Below the pieces are notes generated by a model. It was given only the letters and a program-made list of their open reading frames with translations. It had not been told where the DNA came from and made no database searches. The translations under genes and the position numbers were made by a program. A DNA stretch of 64,000 bases from Neoaquamicrobium microcysteis (GTDB lineage Bacteria > Pseudomonadota > Alphaproteobacteria > Rhizobiales > Rhizobiaceae). Below are positions 16,005 through 24,996 of this stretch, in pieces (the stretch's first letter is position 1; each line of letters begins with the position of its first letter). The stretch spans positions 62,001 to 126,000 of the forward strand of contig NZ_VSZS01000064.1 in assembly GCF_008180155.1 (NCBI RefSeq), written 5' to 3'.

Positions 16005-17039
16005 ATGGGTTTCAAGATTGCAGTCGCCGGCGCCACGGGCAATGTCGGGCGCGAAATGCTCAACATCCTCGAAGAGCGCGGCTTTCCCGCCGACGAGGTC
16101 GTAGCGCTGGCCTCGCGCCGCTCGGTCGGCTCCGAAGTCTCCTACGGCGACCGCACGCTGAAGGTTAAGGACCTTGCCACCTACGACTTTTCCGACACCG
16201 ACATCTGCCTGATGTCGGCCGGCGGCAACGTGTCCAAGGAATGGTCGCCGAAGATCGGCCGTCAGGGCTGCGTCGTGATCGATAATTCTTCGGCATGGCG
16301 CTACGATCAGGACGTCCCCCTCATCGTGCCGGAAGTGAACCCGGACGCCATCGAGGGCTTTACGAAGAAGAACATCATCGCAAACCCGAACTGCTCGACC
16401 GCGCAGCTCGTCGTCGCGCTCAAGCCGCTGCACGACAAGGCGAAGATCCGGCGCGTCGTGGTCGCCACCTACCAGTCCGTCTCGGGCGCGGGCAAGGAAG
16501 GCATGGACGAACTGTTCACCCAGACCCGCGCGGTCTTCGTGGCCGACCCGGTCGAGGCCAAGAAGTTCACCAAGCGCATCGCCTTCAACGTCATTCCCCA
16601 CATCGACGTCTTCATGGAAGACGGCCAGACCAAGGAAGAGTGGAAGGTGATGGCCGAGACCAAGAAGATGCTCGACCCGAAGATCAAGGTCACCTGCACC
16701 GCCGTGCGCGTGCCGGTCTTCATCGGGCATTCCGAAGCGGTCAACATCGAGTTCGAGAACCCGATCACCGCCGACGAGGCGCGTGAAATCCTGCGCGAGG
16801 CGCCGGGCTGCCTCGTCATCGACAAGCACGAGGACGGCGGCTACATCACCCCGCTGGAATCGGCGGGCGAGGATGCGACCTACATCTCGCGCATCCGCGA
16901 GGACCAGACGGTGGAAAACGGCCTCAACATGTGGGTCGTCTCCGACAATCTGCGCAAAGGCGCAGCGCTCAACACCGTCCAGATCGCCGAGCTTCTGGTC
17001 GCGCGCGGCCTGATCCAGCCCAAGAAGCAGGCCGCCTGA
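16005..17039 (+). CDS. asd: Aspartate-semialdehyde dehydrogenase
   Basis: Asd reduces 4-phospho-aspartate to aspartate semialdehyde with NADPH, the branch point to lysine/diaminopimelate, methionine, threonine and isoleucine. The 344-aa product carries the N-terminal NADP fold VAGATGNVGREMLNILEERGFP, the active-site cysteine in ANPNCSTAQLVVAL, SVSGAGKEGMDEL, and the substrate-binding H in VPVFIGHSEAVNIEF. The start is the ATG at 16005 with AAGGAG upstream. A long leader containing a Thr/Lys-rich peptide precedes it, and a hairpin terminator follows at 17057. Confidence 0.96.
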   Translation: MGFKIAVAGATGNVGREMLNILEERGFPADEVVALASRRSVGSEVSYGDRTLKVKDLATYDFSDTDICLMSAGGNVSKEWSPKIGRQGCVVIDNSSAWRYDQDVPLIVPEVNPDAIEGFTKKNIIANPNCSTAQLVVALKPLHDKAKIRRVVVATYQSVSGAGKEGMDELFTQTRAVFVADPVEAKKFTKRIAFNVIPHIDVFMEDGQTKEEWKVMAETKKMLDPKIKVTCTAVRVPVFIGHSEAVNIEFENPITADEAREILREAPGCLVIDKHEDGGYITPLESAGEDATYISRIREDQTVENGLNMWVVSDNLRKGAALNTVQIAELLVARGLIQPKKQAA

Positions 17040-17056
17040 TCTTGACCGCATGAAAA

Positions 17057-17084
17057 ACCCGCTCCGGCAGGGGCTGGAGCGGGT
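17057..17084. terminator. Bidirectional terminator after asd
   Basis: A 9-bp perfect stem (ACCCGCTCC with GGAGCGGGT) has a 10-base loop. An A-run lies on its 5' side, so the minus strand reads into a U-run. It separates asd from the convergent small gene at 17118-17303. Confidence 0.65.
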
Positions 17085-17117
17085 AAATGACTTTCACATG
17101 GAAGCCGGAGCCGGGGC

Positions 17118-17303
17118 CTATTCGGCCTCCTTCTCCTTCTTGATCGCCGGCGTGTCCGCCGGGGTCGATGTGGCAGGCGCCGAGATGCTCGCCACGGTCA
17201 TTTCCTTGTCCACGGACGCGGTCACGTCGCGTTTCATCGGGCAGGCCGCAGCGACCGAAACCGACAGGCCAAGAGCGGCTGCAAGAGCCAGTGCCGTCTT
17301 CAT
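17118..17303 (-). CDS. Small exported hypothetical protein (61 aa)
   Basis: The product starts at the ATG at 17303, chosen because AGGAG lies 7 bases upstream; the ATG two codons earlier is too close to it. A signal peptide (MKTALALAAALGLSVSVAAA) precedes a mature part of about 40 residues with one Cys (CPMKRDVTASVD) and a Thr/Pro/Ala-rich, lysine-ended tail (KKEKEAE). No family is recognised. It is transcribed toward asd and shares the terminator. Confidence 0.6.
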   Translation of the reverse strand: MKTALALAAALGLSVSVAAACPMKRDVTASVDKEMTVASISAPATSTPADTPAIKKEKEAE

Positions 17304-17454
17304 GGTCATTCTCCTGTGCTTCAGACCTGGGAAGGCTAACAAAGCCACACTTGACGACCAAATCACGATTGCCGTGATCGCGCCGGCAGGCCCGTGGAAC
17401 CTTAGTCACCGCTCCGCATTTATGCGGCAGGTTCATCGAGCTGAGGAGAGGACC

Positions 17455-17706
17455 ATGGACGACGCAGGCATTGGCTGGATCGCAGCGATCATCATCGGCG
17501 GTTTCGCCGGCTGGTTCGCATCGAATTTCATGAAAAGCGACACCGGCATCTTCATGAACATCATTCTGGGCATTATCGGCGCGGCGGTCGCGAGCTTCCT
17601 CTTCGGGCTGCTCGGCGTGTCGTTCGGCGGCTGGCTCGGCTATCTCGTTGCCGGCTTTATCGGCGCCTGTATCCTGATAGGCCTCGGGCGGGCGATAAGG
17701 CGCTAG
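17455..17706 (+). CDS. GlsB/YeaQ/YmgE family stress-response membrane protein
   Basis: This 83-aa, glycine-rich, three-helix transglycosylase-associated family protein starts at the ATG at 17455 with GAGGAG upstream. The helices are GWIAAIIIGGFAGWFA, FMNIILGIIGAAVASFLFGLLGVSF and LGYLVAGFIGACILIGLGRAI. The DTGIFMNIILGIIGA segment is the family signature. It is monocistronic and followed by a strong terminator at 17729. Members are often induced by envelope or general stress; regulation here is not visible. Confidence 0.9.
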   Translation: MDDAGIGWIAAIIIGGFAGWFASNFMKSDTGIFMNIILGIIGAAVASFLFGLLGVSFGGWLGYLVAGFIGACILIGLGRAIRR

Positions 17707-17728
17707 CCTGAAAAACCCTGAAAGAATG

Positions 17729-17755
17729 AAGGCGGCTCGAAAGGCCGCCTTTTTC
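17729..17755. terminator. Rho-independent terminator
   Basis: The stem AAGGCGGC with GCCGCCTT (17729-17736 and 17744-17751) has a 7-base loop and is followed by TTTT. It ends the YeaQ-like gene and overlaps the stop of the convergent TraB-like gene, so it probably serves both. Confidence 0.75.
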
Positions 17756-18824
17756 AGTTCACCGCTTGGATACTGTACCCGGCATCGCGCAGCAGCGCCA
17801 CGAGGCCTTCTTTGCCGGGCAGATGCAGCGCACCCACCGCGACGAATGCACCGCCCGCATCGATGAAAGGTGCGGCATGCTCGGCCATCGTCCTGTTGCG
17901 CGCCGTCACCATTGTCTCCTCGAAGGCGGCGAAGCCCGCTTCCGTCTCTTCGTCGGATTGCAGCGCGACGCGGAAGAACGGCCAGAACATCGCCGTGTCA
18001 CCCCCCAGATAGAGCACGATCATCGTCTCGATCATGTCGTCGACGCGGTCGCCCAGCTTCAGCGTATCGACCAGCCCGCGAATGTGAAAATCCATCGGCA
18101 GCGAGGCCATCGCGCCGAGCTGGTCGGCGATCGTCTCCAGCCCGCCCAGCGCCTTGCCCGACGCTTCGGCCTGCTTGGCCAGTTCCACGTCGAGCACGGG
18201 AGCGCCGGCAGACTTGCGCGCCAGTTCGCAGGCCGGCAGTGCGATCATGGACGCGATGATCCAGGGTTTCATTTTCTGGACGCTTGCGGGCGGAATGCCG
18301 CGCGCGTTCAGCGCAGCCTCGACTTCGGCGCGCTCGTCTTCGGGCAGAAGCGAGAACAGCGTCGTCCCGTCGGTGAACATGGTCATCTCGGGATTGGCCA
18401 GCATCGCCGCCATTGCCTTCGCAGGATCCAGCACTTCCGTGGTTTCGATGACCACCGTGGAGGAGGCATCGAAGGCGGCCTTCGCGGCTTCGGAAAGTTT
18501 CACCACGCGCGGGTCGGCCATGTGCATGGTGCCGAACAGATAGGAGGGCTCGACGCCCTCCTTCTCGATCTTCCATAACAGTGCGCCGCCATTCTCGACA
18601 TTCGCCGCTTCGGCGCGGATGCGTTCGAGCGCTGCGGGGTCCTCGCGCTGCATCTGCGCCAGCATGTCCTTGCCGGTGCAGGCGACCGCCTCCTGCGCAC
18701 CGGCCTTGGTGGCGGCAAACAGCAGCGTCGCCAGGAAAGCCGCGACGAAGAGAAGGTTGATCGCCGCGATCAGCCTGAGCGACAGGCCGGCGGCGCGTTC
18801 TGCGAAGGAGAAGGCGGTTTTCAT
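17754..18824 (-). CDS. TraB/GumN family protein
   Basis: This 356-aa protein has an N-terminal signal anchor (LIAAINLLFVAAFLATLLFAATKAGA). It is followed by the family's two conserved GxxH motifs: LFGTMHMADPRV near residue 97 and VAVGALHLPGKEGLVALLRDAGY at the C-terminus. These residues form the proposed Tiki/TraB metalloprotease-like site. The protein is probably periplasmic or anchored to the inner membrane. The substrate is unknown. The gene lies 66 bases downstream of xerC on the same strand. Confidence 0.88.
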   Translation of the reverse strand: MKTAFSFAERAAGLSLRLIAAINLLFVAAFLATLLFAATKAGAQEAVACTGKDMLAQMQREDPAALERIRAEAANVENGGALLWKIEKEGVEPSYLFGTMHMADPRVVKLSEAAKAAFDASSTVVIETTEVLDPAKAMAAMLANPEMTMFTDGTTLFSLLPEDERAEVEAALNARGIPPASVQKMKPWIIASMIALPACELARKSAGAPVLDVELAKQAEASGKALGGLETIADQLGAMASLPMDFHIRGLVDTLKLGDRVDDMIETMIVLYLGGDTAMFWPFFRVALQSDEETEAGFAAFEETMVTARNRTMAEHAAPFIDAGGAFVAVGALHLPGKEGLVALLRDAGYSIQAVN

Positions 18825-18890
18825 GGCCGCACCCTCGCAGCAAAGTGCGGCAAAACGGTTAAGGCGGTCATGAAAACCCGACGCGATCGG

Positions 18891-19829
18891 TCACGCGCGC
18901 GGATGCGCGGCGTCGTAGATGTCGAGCAGCCTTGCGGTATCGACGCCGGTATAGATCTGCGTGGTCGAGAGGCTGGCATGGCCCAGCAGTTCCTGGATGG
19001 TGCGCAGGTCGCCGCCCTTGGCCAGCAGGTGTGTGGCGAAGGAATGGCGCAACGCATGGGGCGTAGCAGTGTCGGGCAGGTTGAGTGCCGAGCGCATCTT
19101 CGCCATTTCACGCTGGATGATCGCCGGCTGCAAGGGCCCGCCGCGCGCACCCCGAAACAGCGGGCTTTCGTCGGCAAGATGATACGGACACAGCCGGCGG
19201 TACGCCGCGATGGCCTCGAACGCGATCGGCAGAACCGGCACCAGCCGCGTCTTGCCGCCCTTTCCGGTGACGCGAAGCACGGTCTCGCCGGCGTCCTTCA
19301 ACTCGTGGCCGGCAAGGCCCAGCGCCTCTGAAATGCGCAGTCCGCAGCCGTAGAGCAGGGTGAGGACGGCGGCATTGCGGGCCGCGATCCATGGCTCCTC
19401 GGCAAGCTGCTCGCCGGCCGAAACGACACGCCTGGCATCGGCCGCCGTCAGCGGTTTCGGCAATGATTTCGGCTGCCTGGGAGCACGCATGGCGGCCGCA
19501 CCGGCGGCATTGGCAAGGCCCCTTCGCTCCAGAAACCTCAGGAAGGAGCGGATGCCGGCCAGCCCACGCCCGAGCGAGCGGGCGCCGGCCCCTCCATTGC
19601 GGCGATGGGCCAGAAAAGCCCGCAAATCCACGGGCTTGAGTTGCGCGATGTCGGAAATTCCCGGCGCGCCGCCACCATGGCCGGTGAGGAACTGGAGGAA
19701 CTGGCGCGTATCACGCTCATAGGCGTCGACCGTCAGCGCCGAAAGACGCCGCTCGGAGCCCAGAGAACCAAGCCATTCGGTCCGCGCACGCTGGAGATCC
19801 GGCCTCGCGGAAACAAGAAATTCGTCCAT
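18891..19829 (-). CDS. xerC: Tyrosine recombinase XerC
   Basis: XerC works with XerD at the dif site to resolve chromosome dimers. The 312-aa product has the N-terminal SAM-like core-binding domain (AYERDTRQFLQFL, LRAFLAHRRNGGAGARSLGRGLAGIRSFLRFLE). Its C-terminal catalytic domain carries the Arg in GCGLRISEALGL, Lys in VTGKGGKTRLVP, H258 and R261 in HALRHSF, H284 in LLGHASLSTTQ, and the nucleophile Y293 in IYTGVD. All catalytic residues are present. It is divergent from the rimM operon. Confidence 0.92.
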   Translation of the reverse strand: MDEFLVSARPDLQRARTEWLGSLGSERRLSALTVDAYERDTRQFLQFLTGHGGGAPGISDIAQLKPVDLRAFLAHRRNGGAGARSLGRGLAGIRSFLRFLERRGLANAAGAAAMRAPRQPKSLPKPLTAADARRVVSAGEQLAEEPWIAARNAAVLTLLYGCGLRISEALGLAGHELKDAGETVLRVTGKGGKTRLVPVLPIAFEAIAAYRRLCPYHLADESPLFRGARGGPLQPAIIQREMAKMRSALNLPDTATPHALRHSFATHLLAKGGDLRTIQELLGHASLSTTQIYTGVDTARLLDIYDAAHPRA

Positions 19830-20048
19830 CCGGGTATGATACCCAGAAGGTCGTTATCGGCTGATGAATCCAACCTCGGATGGGTGGCTCTTCTGAACAC
19901 TCGAAATACGGCCAGCGGCCGCAAGCCCGACCGGGCGTCGGGGCACTTGCCCCGCCCCGCGGAGGGCCAGCCGCCACCGGGCGGCGGTACGGCCCGTGAG
20001 CGAGAACAAGACATTGAAACCTGGAAGCCACGCGGATAGAGACGCACG
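19830..20048. other. Structured GC-rich intergenic region upstream of rimM
   Basis: This 219-base region separates divergent xerC and rimM. It contains strong hairpins, including CGGGGCA with TGCCCCG (19939-19954) and CCGCC with GGCGG (19971-19984). The stretch 19910-20000 is unusually GC-rich and palindromic. It may be the rimM mRNA leader or a small palindromic repeat. No coding potential of note is seen. Confidence 0.4.
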
Positions 20049-20588
20049 ATGACAAATCCGCAAAAACAGGTCCAGATGGCCGTCATCGGCGCCCCGCACG
20101 GCATCAAGGGCGAGGTGCGGGTGAAGACGTTCACCGCCGATCCGCTGGCACTGGGCGATTACGGCCCGCTGAAGGACGCCGCAGGCAAGACCTACACGGT
20201 CGCGGCCATCCGCCCGGCCAAGAACGTCGTCGTGGTGCGGTTCAAGGAGATCGCCAGCCGCGAGGCTGCGGAGGCGGTGACCGGCACCGAGCTTTTCATC
20301 GGCCGCGACGCCCTGCCGGACGATCTGGACGAAGAGGAGTTCTACCACGCCGATCTGGTCGGGCTGGCCGTGCGCGACGAGACGGGCGAGACGGTGGGCA
20401 GGGTAACGGCCGTGCAGAATTTCGGCGGCGGCGACATCGTAGAGGCGACCATTTCGGGCAAGAAGGGTCTCATGATCCCCTTCACGCTGGCGGCGATCCC
20501 CGAAATATCGGTGTCCGAAGGCTTCATCCGCATCGACATGGCGGCGGCAGGGCTGCTGGACGACGAAGAGGAAGGCGGCGAGGAATGA
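20049..20588 (+). CDS. rimM: Ribosome maturation factor RimM
   Basis: RimM binds ribosomal protein S19 and helps mature the 30S head. The 179-aa product has the N-terminal RimM barrel ([24 protein letters not shown]) and a C-terminal PRC barrel ([36 protein letters not shown]). It ends with an acidic tail (DDEEEGGEE). The stop overlaps the trmD ATG (ATGA), so the two are coupled. Unlike the usual order, no rpsP is found immediately upstream. Confidence 0.95.
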   Translation: MTNPQKQVQMAVIGAPHGIKGEVRVKTFTADPLALGDYGPLKDAAGKTYTVAAIRPAKNVVVVRFKEIASREAAEAVTGTELFIGRDALPDDLDEEEFYHADLVGLAVRDETGETVGRVTAVQNFGGGDIVEATISGKKGLMIPFTLAAIPEISVSEGFIRIDMAAAGLLDDEEEGGEE

Positions 20589-21298
20589 GCTTCCGCGCCA
20601 GCGTCGTCACGCTCTATCCGGAGATGTTTCCCGGCGCGCTCGGCCTCTCGCTGGCCGGACGCGGGCTGGAAGCCGGCGCATGGTCGCTCGAAACGGTCCA
20701 GATCCGCGATTTCGCCACCGACCGCCACCGCACCGTGGACGACACGCCGGCAGGCGGCGGCGCAGGCATGGTGCTGCGGGCCGACATTCTGGCAAAAGCC
20801 ATCGACCATGCAGCGCCGGAAGGCGACCAGCGGCCGAAGCTTCTGATGAGCCCGCGCGGCAGGCCGCTGACGCAGGCGCGGGTGCGCGAACTGGCGCAGG
20901 GACCGGGCGCGGTGATCGTCTGCGGCCGCTTCGAGGGCGTCGACCAGCGGGTGATCGACGCGCGCGGGCTGGAGGAGGTCTCCATCGGCGACTACATCCT
21001 GTCGGGCGGCGAACCGGCCGCCCTGGTGCTGCTCGACGCGGTGGTGCGGTTGCTGCCCGGCGTCATGGGCAACGAGGCGTCGGGCGAGGAAGAAAGCTTC
21101 GAGGGCGGCCTGCTGGAGCATCCGCACTACACCCGCCCGCAGCTCTTCGAGGACCGCCCCATCCCCGAGGTGCTGACTTCGGGCAACCATGGCAGGATCG
21201 CGCAGTGGCGGCGCGACGAGGCTGTGAAGCTGACGCAGGAGCGCAGGCCGGACCTGATCGCCGCCCCGCAGGCGAAAAATTCGCCGCCAGACAGGTGA
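20585..21298 (+). CDS. trmD: tRNA (guanine-N1)-methyltransferase TrmD
   Basis: TrmD methylates G37 next to the anticodon, preventing frameshifts. The 237-aa SPOUT protein contains [31 protein letters not shown], the knot segment [25 protein letters not shown] and the SAM-binding loop [21 protein letters not shown]. The catalytic Asp region is in LEHPHYTRP. It starts 4 bases inside rimM and is followed by rplS after 186 bases. Confidence 0.96.
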   Translation: MSFRASVVTLYPEMFPGALGLSLAGRGLEAGAWSLETVQIRDFATDRHRTVDDTPAGGGAGMVLRADILAKAIDHAAPEGDQRPKLLMSPRGRPLTQARVRELAQGPGAVIVCGRFEGVDQRVIDARGLEEVSIGDYILSGGEPAALVLLDAVVRLLPGVMGNEASGEEESFEGGLLEHPHYTRPQLFEDRPIPEVLTSGNHGRIAQWRRDEAVKLTQERRPDLIAAPQAKNSPPDR

Positions 21299-21484
21299 CA
21301 GCGGGGCCAAAAACCTGTATGAGCCCGCCACAATCCGGGGAATGAATCCCGGCCCGTCAACAATTACGGTGAATTCGCTCCTGCCTTCCGGTCTCGACCG
21401 GGCGGCATAGCCCAGCGGCCAAGGATGCTGCAAGGCAAGTGAGAGCGCTCTGGCTGTTCGAAGAACAAGAAGAGGATTCTCGCG
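21299..21484 (+). other. Leader region between trmD and rplS
   Basis: This is a 186-base gap inside the rimM-trmD-rplS operon. It has short complementary stretches (GGTCTCGACC near 21390) and a weak ribosome-binding site (AGAGGA) before rplS. It could hold an extra promoter or a leader RNA for L19. I see no tRNA or coding frame in it. Confidence 0.35.
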
Positions 21485-22018
21485 ATGGACATCATCCGTC
21501 AGCTCGAGGCCGAGCAGGCCGCCAAGATCGAAGAAAAGCGTACGCTCCCCGAATTCCAGCCGGGCGACACCGTTCGCGTGCAGGTTCGCGTGACCGAAGG
21601 TACGCGTACCCGCGTGCAGGCCTATGAAGGCGTGTGCATCGCCCGTTCGGGCTCCGGCTTCCAGGAAAGCTTCACGGTCCGCAAGATCTCCTACGGCGAA
21701 GGCGTGGAGCGCGTGTTCCCGGTCTACTCGCCGCTGGTCGAGGCCGTCGAGGTCGTGCGCCGCGGCAAGGTCCGTCGCGCCAAGCTCTATTACCTGCGCG
21801 ACCGTCGCGGCAAGTCGGCCCGTATCGTCGAGAACACCGGCGTGCGCGCCCGCAAGCTGAACGACGCCGAGCGCGAGGCGATCGCGGCCGAGAAGGCCCG
21901 CCTCGAGGCCGAGAAGGTTGCCGCCGCACAGGCGCTGGCAGCCGAGAAGGCAGCAGCGGACGCAGCCGAGAAGGCCGCCGCCGATGCAGCCGCCAAGGAA
22001 GCGGCAAGCGCCGAATAA
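21485..22018 (+). CDS. rplS: 50S ribosomal protein L19 with Ala/Glu-rich extension
   Basis: L19 sits at the 30S-50S interface of the ribosome. The 177-aa protein has a normal core of about 120 residues ([30 protein letters not shown], then [52 protein letters not shown]). A long helical tail of about 50 residues rich in Ala, Glu and Lys then follows ([10 protein letters not shown] repeats). Such tails occur in rhizobial L19. A terminator follows at 22043. Confidence 0.96.
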   Translation: MDIIRQLEAEQAAKIEEKRTLPEFQPGDTVRVQVRVTEGTRTRVQAYEGVCIARSGSGFQESFTVRKISYGEGVERVFPVYSPLVEAVEVVRRGKVRRAKLYYLRDRRGKSARIVENTGVRARKLNDAEREAIAAEKARLEAEKVAAAQALAAEKAAADAAEKAAADAAAKEAASAE

Positions 22019-22042
22019 GCGCATCGCTCACAGGATTTCGAC

Positions 22043-22067
22043 AATGGCGGTCCCTCGGGCCGCCATT
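22043..22067 (+). terminator. Rho-independent terminator after rplS
   Basis: The stem AATGGCGG with CCGCCATT has a 9-base loop and is followed by TTC. It lies 25 bases after the rplS stop and ends the rimM-trmD-rplS operon. Confidence 0.7.
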
Positions 22068-22102
22068 TTCGTTTCAGGGCGGCGGATTTGGGAGAAACCT
22101 TG

Positions 22103-22624
22103 ATGGACAACCAGAAAGGCACGATACGGCCGCTGACCCCTGCGGATGTCGCACGCTACAGGGCGCTGCGTCTTGCGGCACTGGCCGAGAGCCCGGAATC
22201 CTTCGGTTCCAGCGTCGAGGATGAAAAGGACGCCTCCGACGCCTTCATGGCCGAACGCGCGGTGCCCGCTGCACCGGGCGTGACGTTCGGCGCGTTCGAT
22301 GGCGAAGACCTCGTCGGCATCGCGAGCTATGCCGCATCGCAAAAGGTGAAGACGCGCCACAAGGGCCCGATGGTCGGCGTCTACATCGCCCCTTCGCACC
22401 GCGGAACGGGCCTCGGGCGCAGGCTGGTCGAACGCGTGGTGGAGCATGCTGCACGGCTGGGCGTCATTCTCAACTGCACCGTGACCAGCCACAACGCAGC
22501 CGCGCTTCGGCTTTATCGCGACCTCGGCTTCCGGACCTATGGCCTGGAAATGGCCGGGCTGTATGTGAACGGTGTCTTCCTCGACGAGGAACTTCTTGCT
22601 CTCGACCTGCGGGAAAACAGGTAA
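22103..22624 (+). CDS. GNAT family N-acetyltransferase
   Basis: This 173-aa acetyltransferase starts at the ATG at 22103, with GGGAGA about 8 bases upstream. The order is typical: IRPLTPADVARYRALRLAAL, the central strand GPMVGVYIAPSHRGTGLGRRLVERVVEHA with the acetyl-CoA P-loop (R-G-T-G-L-G), then NCTVTSHNAAALRLYRDLGFRTYG. The substrate is not predictable. It lies between the rplS terminator and the amino-acid transporter genes. Confidence 0.9.
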   Translation: MDNQKGTIRPLTPADVARYRALRLAALAESPESFGSSVEDEKDASDAFMAERAVPAAPGVTFGAFDGEDLVGIASYAASQKVKTRHKGPMVGVYIAPSHRGTGLGRRLVERVVEHAARLGVILNCTVTSHNAAALRLYRDLGFRTYGLEMAGLYVNGVFLDEELLALDLRENR

Positions 22625-22691
22625 GCGCCTTGCTTGCGCCGGCCGGCGGCCTGACTAAACTACGCTTCATCAAATTCTCAGGAGCGTCGTC

Positions 22692-23489
22692 ATGATCCGT
22701 GTTCTCTCGTCGCTGGCCGCAATGGCGGCCGCTTTCACCCTGTCTGCAACGGCCTTCGCACAGGACCTTCCCGATCTGGGCGGGCGCACGGTGGTGGTGG
22801 TGACCGAAAACGCCTATCCGCCGCTGCAATTCGTGGACCCGTCGAGCGGCAACGCCATCGGCTGGGAATACGACGCGATGAAGGAAATCTCGGAGCGGCT
22901 GAACTTCACGGTCGAGTACCAGAACACCAGCTGGGACGCGATGATCCAGTCGGTCTCCGACAAGCAGTACGACATGGGCATGACCGGCATCACCATCCGT
23001 GACGACCGCAAGGAGAAGGTCGATTTCTCCGCGCCCTACATGCACTCCGAAATGCGCATGCTGGTGCGCGCCGACGAGACGCGCTTTACGGACGAAAAGG
23101 AATTTGCAGCGCTTGAAGACGGGCTGATCGCCGCCCAGCCGGGCACCACGCCGTTCTACGTCTCGGTCTATGACATTCTCGACGGCAACGAGGCCAACCC
23201 GCGCATCAAGCTGTTCGAGACTTTCGGTGCGACCGTGCAGGCGCTGCGCGCCGGCGACGTCGACCTCGTGCTGACCGACGGCGTTGCGGCCAACGGCTAT
23301 GTCGATGCCTCGGGCGGTGCGCTCAAGGTGATCGGCGGGCCGCTCGGCTCGGAGGATTTCGGCTTCATCTTCCCCAAGGGCTCCGATCTGGTCGAGCCGA
23401 TCAACGCCGCCATCGCAGCGCTCGAGGCCGACGGCACGCTCGACGCGCTGAACACGAAGTGGTTCCTCGAATACAAGATGGGCGAGTGA
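22692..23489 (+). CDS. Amino-acid ABC transporter substrate-binding protein
   Basis: This 265-aa periplasmic family-3 solute-binding protein has a signal peptide ([23 protein letters not shown]). Typical segments follow: [84 protein letters not shown], and a C-terminal [15 protein letters not shown]. It probably binds a polar amino acid. Its stop overlaps the GTG start of the permease gene, so expression is coupled. Confidence 0.92.
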   Translation: MIRVLSSLAAMAAAFTLSATAFAQDLPDLGGRTVVVVTENAYPPLQFVDPSSGNAIGWEYDAMKEISERLNFTVEYQNTSWDAMIQSVSDKQYDMGMTGITIRDDRKEKVDFSAPYMHSEMRMLVRADETRFTDEKEFAALEDGLIAAQPGTTPFYVSVYDILDGNEANPRIKLFETFGATVQALRAGDVDLVLTDGVAANGYVDASGGALKVIGGPLGSEDFGFIFPKGSDLVEPINAAIAALEADGTLDALNTKWFLEYKMGE

Positions 23490-24301
23490 GCGCGGCGCAG
23501 CCTTCCTCGCCCGACAAGGAATTCCCCTACTGGCTTGCAGCCGCCGGCGCGATCGCCGCCGGCGTCGCGATATACGTAGGGACCAGCGATCTTTACGCGC
23601 AGGTCTTTTCCATCGTCGTGCGCGGCATCGGCATCACAATCTTCGTCACGCTTGTGGGCTTCGCGCTGGCCTCCGCGCTGGGGCTGGGCATTGCGCTGAT
23701 GGCGCTGTCGGGCTCGCGCGTGCTGCGCGAAATCTCGCGCTTCTATGTCGAGATCATCCGCGGCGTGCCGATCATCGTGCTTCTGTTCTGGATCGCCTTT
23801 GCCGGCGTGCCGGCCTTCGTGGCCGGCTGGAACTGGCTGACCGGACCGCTGGCGCAGGCGGGAATTGTCGAGCCGATGATGGTGCGCGACATCTCGCTTC
23901 TGTGGCGCGCGGTCATCGCGCTGACCATCGGCTATTCCGCCTTCATCTCCGAGGTTTTCCGCGCCGGCATCCAGTCTGTCGATCCGGGCCAGATCGAGGC
24001 TGCAAAGGCGCTCGGCCTGTCGCGATTCCAGCGCTTCCGCCTCATCGTGATGCCGCAGGCGCTGCGCACGATCCTGCCGCCGCTCGGCAACGACTTCGTC
24101 GCCATGGTCAAGGATTCCTCGCTCGTCTCGGTGCTGGGCGTCGCCGACATCACCCAGATGGGCAAGGTCTATGCGGCCGGCTCGTTCCGCTTTTTCGAAA
24201 CCTATTCAATCGTGGCCTATATCTACCTTCTGCTGACCGTGAGCCTGTCGCTGGCGCTGCGCGGCCTGGAGAAGAGATTGAGAAGAGGACCGACCGGATG
24301 A
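23486..24301 (+). CDS. Amino-acid ABC transporter permease (HisM/GlnP type)
   Basis: This 271-aa inner-membrane protein starts at a GTG (23486) overlapping the upstream stop codon. It has about six membrane helices and the permease EAA loop: [56 protein letters not shown]. The segment [26 protein letters not shown] and the [12 protein letters not shown] motif are typical of the His/Glu/Gln family. No ATP-binding subunit gene is found within the window; the next gene is a methyltransferase that overlaps by 4 bases. Confidence 0.92.
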   Translation: MSAAQPSSPDKEFPYWLAAAGAIAAGVAIYVGTSDLYAQVFSIVVRGIGITIFVTLVGFALASALGLGIALMALSGSRVLREISRFYVEIIRGVPIIVLLFWIAFAGVPAFVAGWNWLTGPLAQAGIVEPMMVRDISLLWRAVIALTIGYSAFISEVFRAGIQSVDPGQIEAAKALGLSRFQRFRLIVMPQALRTILPPLGNDFVAMVKDSSLVSVLGVADITQMGKVYAAGSFRFFETYSIVAYIYLLLTVSLSLALRGLEKRLRRGPTG

Positions 24302-24927
24302 ACGAAAACAAGAGCGCGCTCGATCGCGTCTATGCCGCTAATGGCCCGCAGGAGCTGGGCGACGCCTATGCGCAGTGGGCCGCCGACTACGACCGCGAAA
24401 CCATAGCGCTGGGCTATTGCCTGCCCTTCGTGATCGCGGGCTGGGTGGCACGTTACGTCGCGCGAGGGGCGGGGCCTCTGCTCGACGCCGGCTGCGGCAC
24501 CGGCCTTTCGGGCCCATTCCTGCGGGCGCTGGGCTATGACCGGCTGGAAGGGCTCGACTATTCGCACGAGATGCTGGAGCTTGCAGCCGGGCGAAACGCC
24601 TACGACGAGCTGAAGCACGCGGAGCTGGGCAAGGCGCTGCCATGGGCGGTCGGGCATTTCGCGGCGTTCCTGTCGACGGGCGTCTTCACGGCCGGTCATG
24701 CGCCCGCCTCCAGCCTCGAAGAGCTGGCCCGCATCACGCAACCGGGCGGCCACGCGATCTTCACCGTGCGCGACATGCTGATCGAGGATGGCGGGTTCGC
24801 CGACATTTTCCGCCAGTTGGAAGAAGCGGGCCGCTGGCGTAAGCTGGAAGAGAGCGAGCCGTTCCGCGCCTTCGTGCTGGCCGAGCCGGATGTGAAGGTG
24901 AAGGCCTTCGTCTTCGAAATCCGTTAG
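24298..24927 (+). CDS. Class I SAM-dependent methyltransferase
   Basis: This 209-aa Rossmann-fold methyltransferase starts at the ATG at 24298 inside the permease stop (ATGA). SAM-binding motif I is LLDAGCGTGLSGPFLRALGYDRLEGLDYSHEML, with the acidic ribose-binding residue in GLDYS. A motif around GGHAIFTVRD follows. An N-terminal helix DRVYAANGPQELGDAYAQWAADYDRET resembles small-molecule methyltransferases of the Williams-Beuren type. The substrate is unknown. Overlap with a transporter gene suggests a link to the transported compound, which is inference. Confidence 0.85.
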   Translation: MNENKSALDRVYAANGPQELGDAYAQWAADYDRETIALGYCLPFVIAGWVARYVARGAGPLLDAGCGTGLSGPFLRALGYDRLEGLDYSHEMLELAAGRNAYDELKHAELGKALPWAVGHFAAFLSTGVFTAGHAPASSLEELARITQPGGHAIFTVRDMLIEDGGFADIFRQLEEAGRWRKLEESEPFRAFVLAEPDVKVKAFVFEIR

Positions 24928-24996
24928 CCGGAACCCGTTCTATCGATCCGCGTTGAGGGATGCGGCGCAGAGGGGCGCCGTTTTCGAGGGCAATCC

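Noticed and set aside
21390-21470. Possible tRNA-like fold upstream of rplS
   Set aside because: No acceptor stem, anticodon loop or T-loop consensus could be assembled.
20342-22024. Minus-strand open frame opposite rimM-trmD-rplS
   Set aside because: Covers three solid genes in antisense and has no family likeness.
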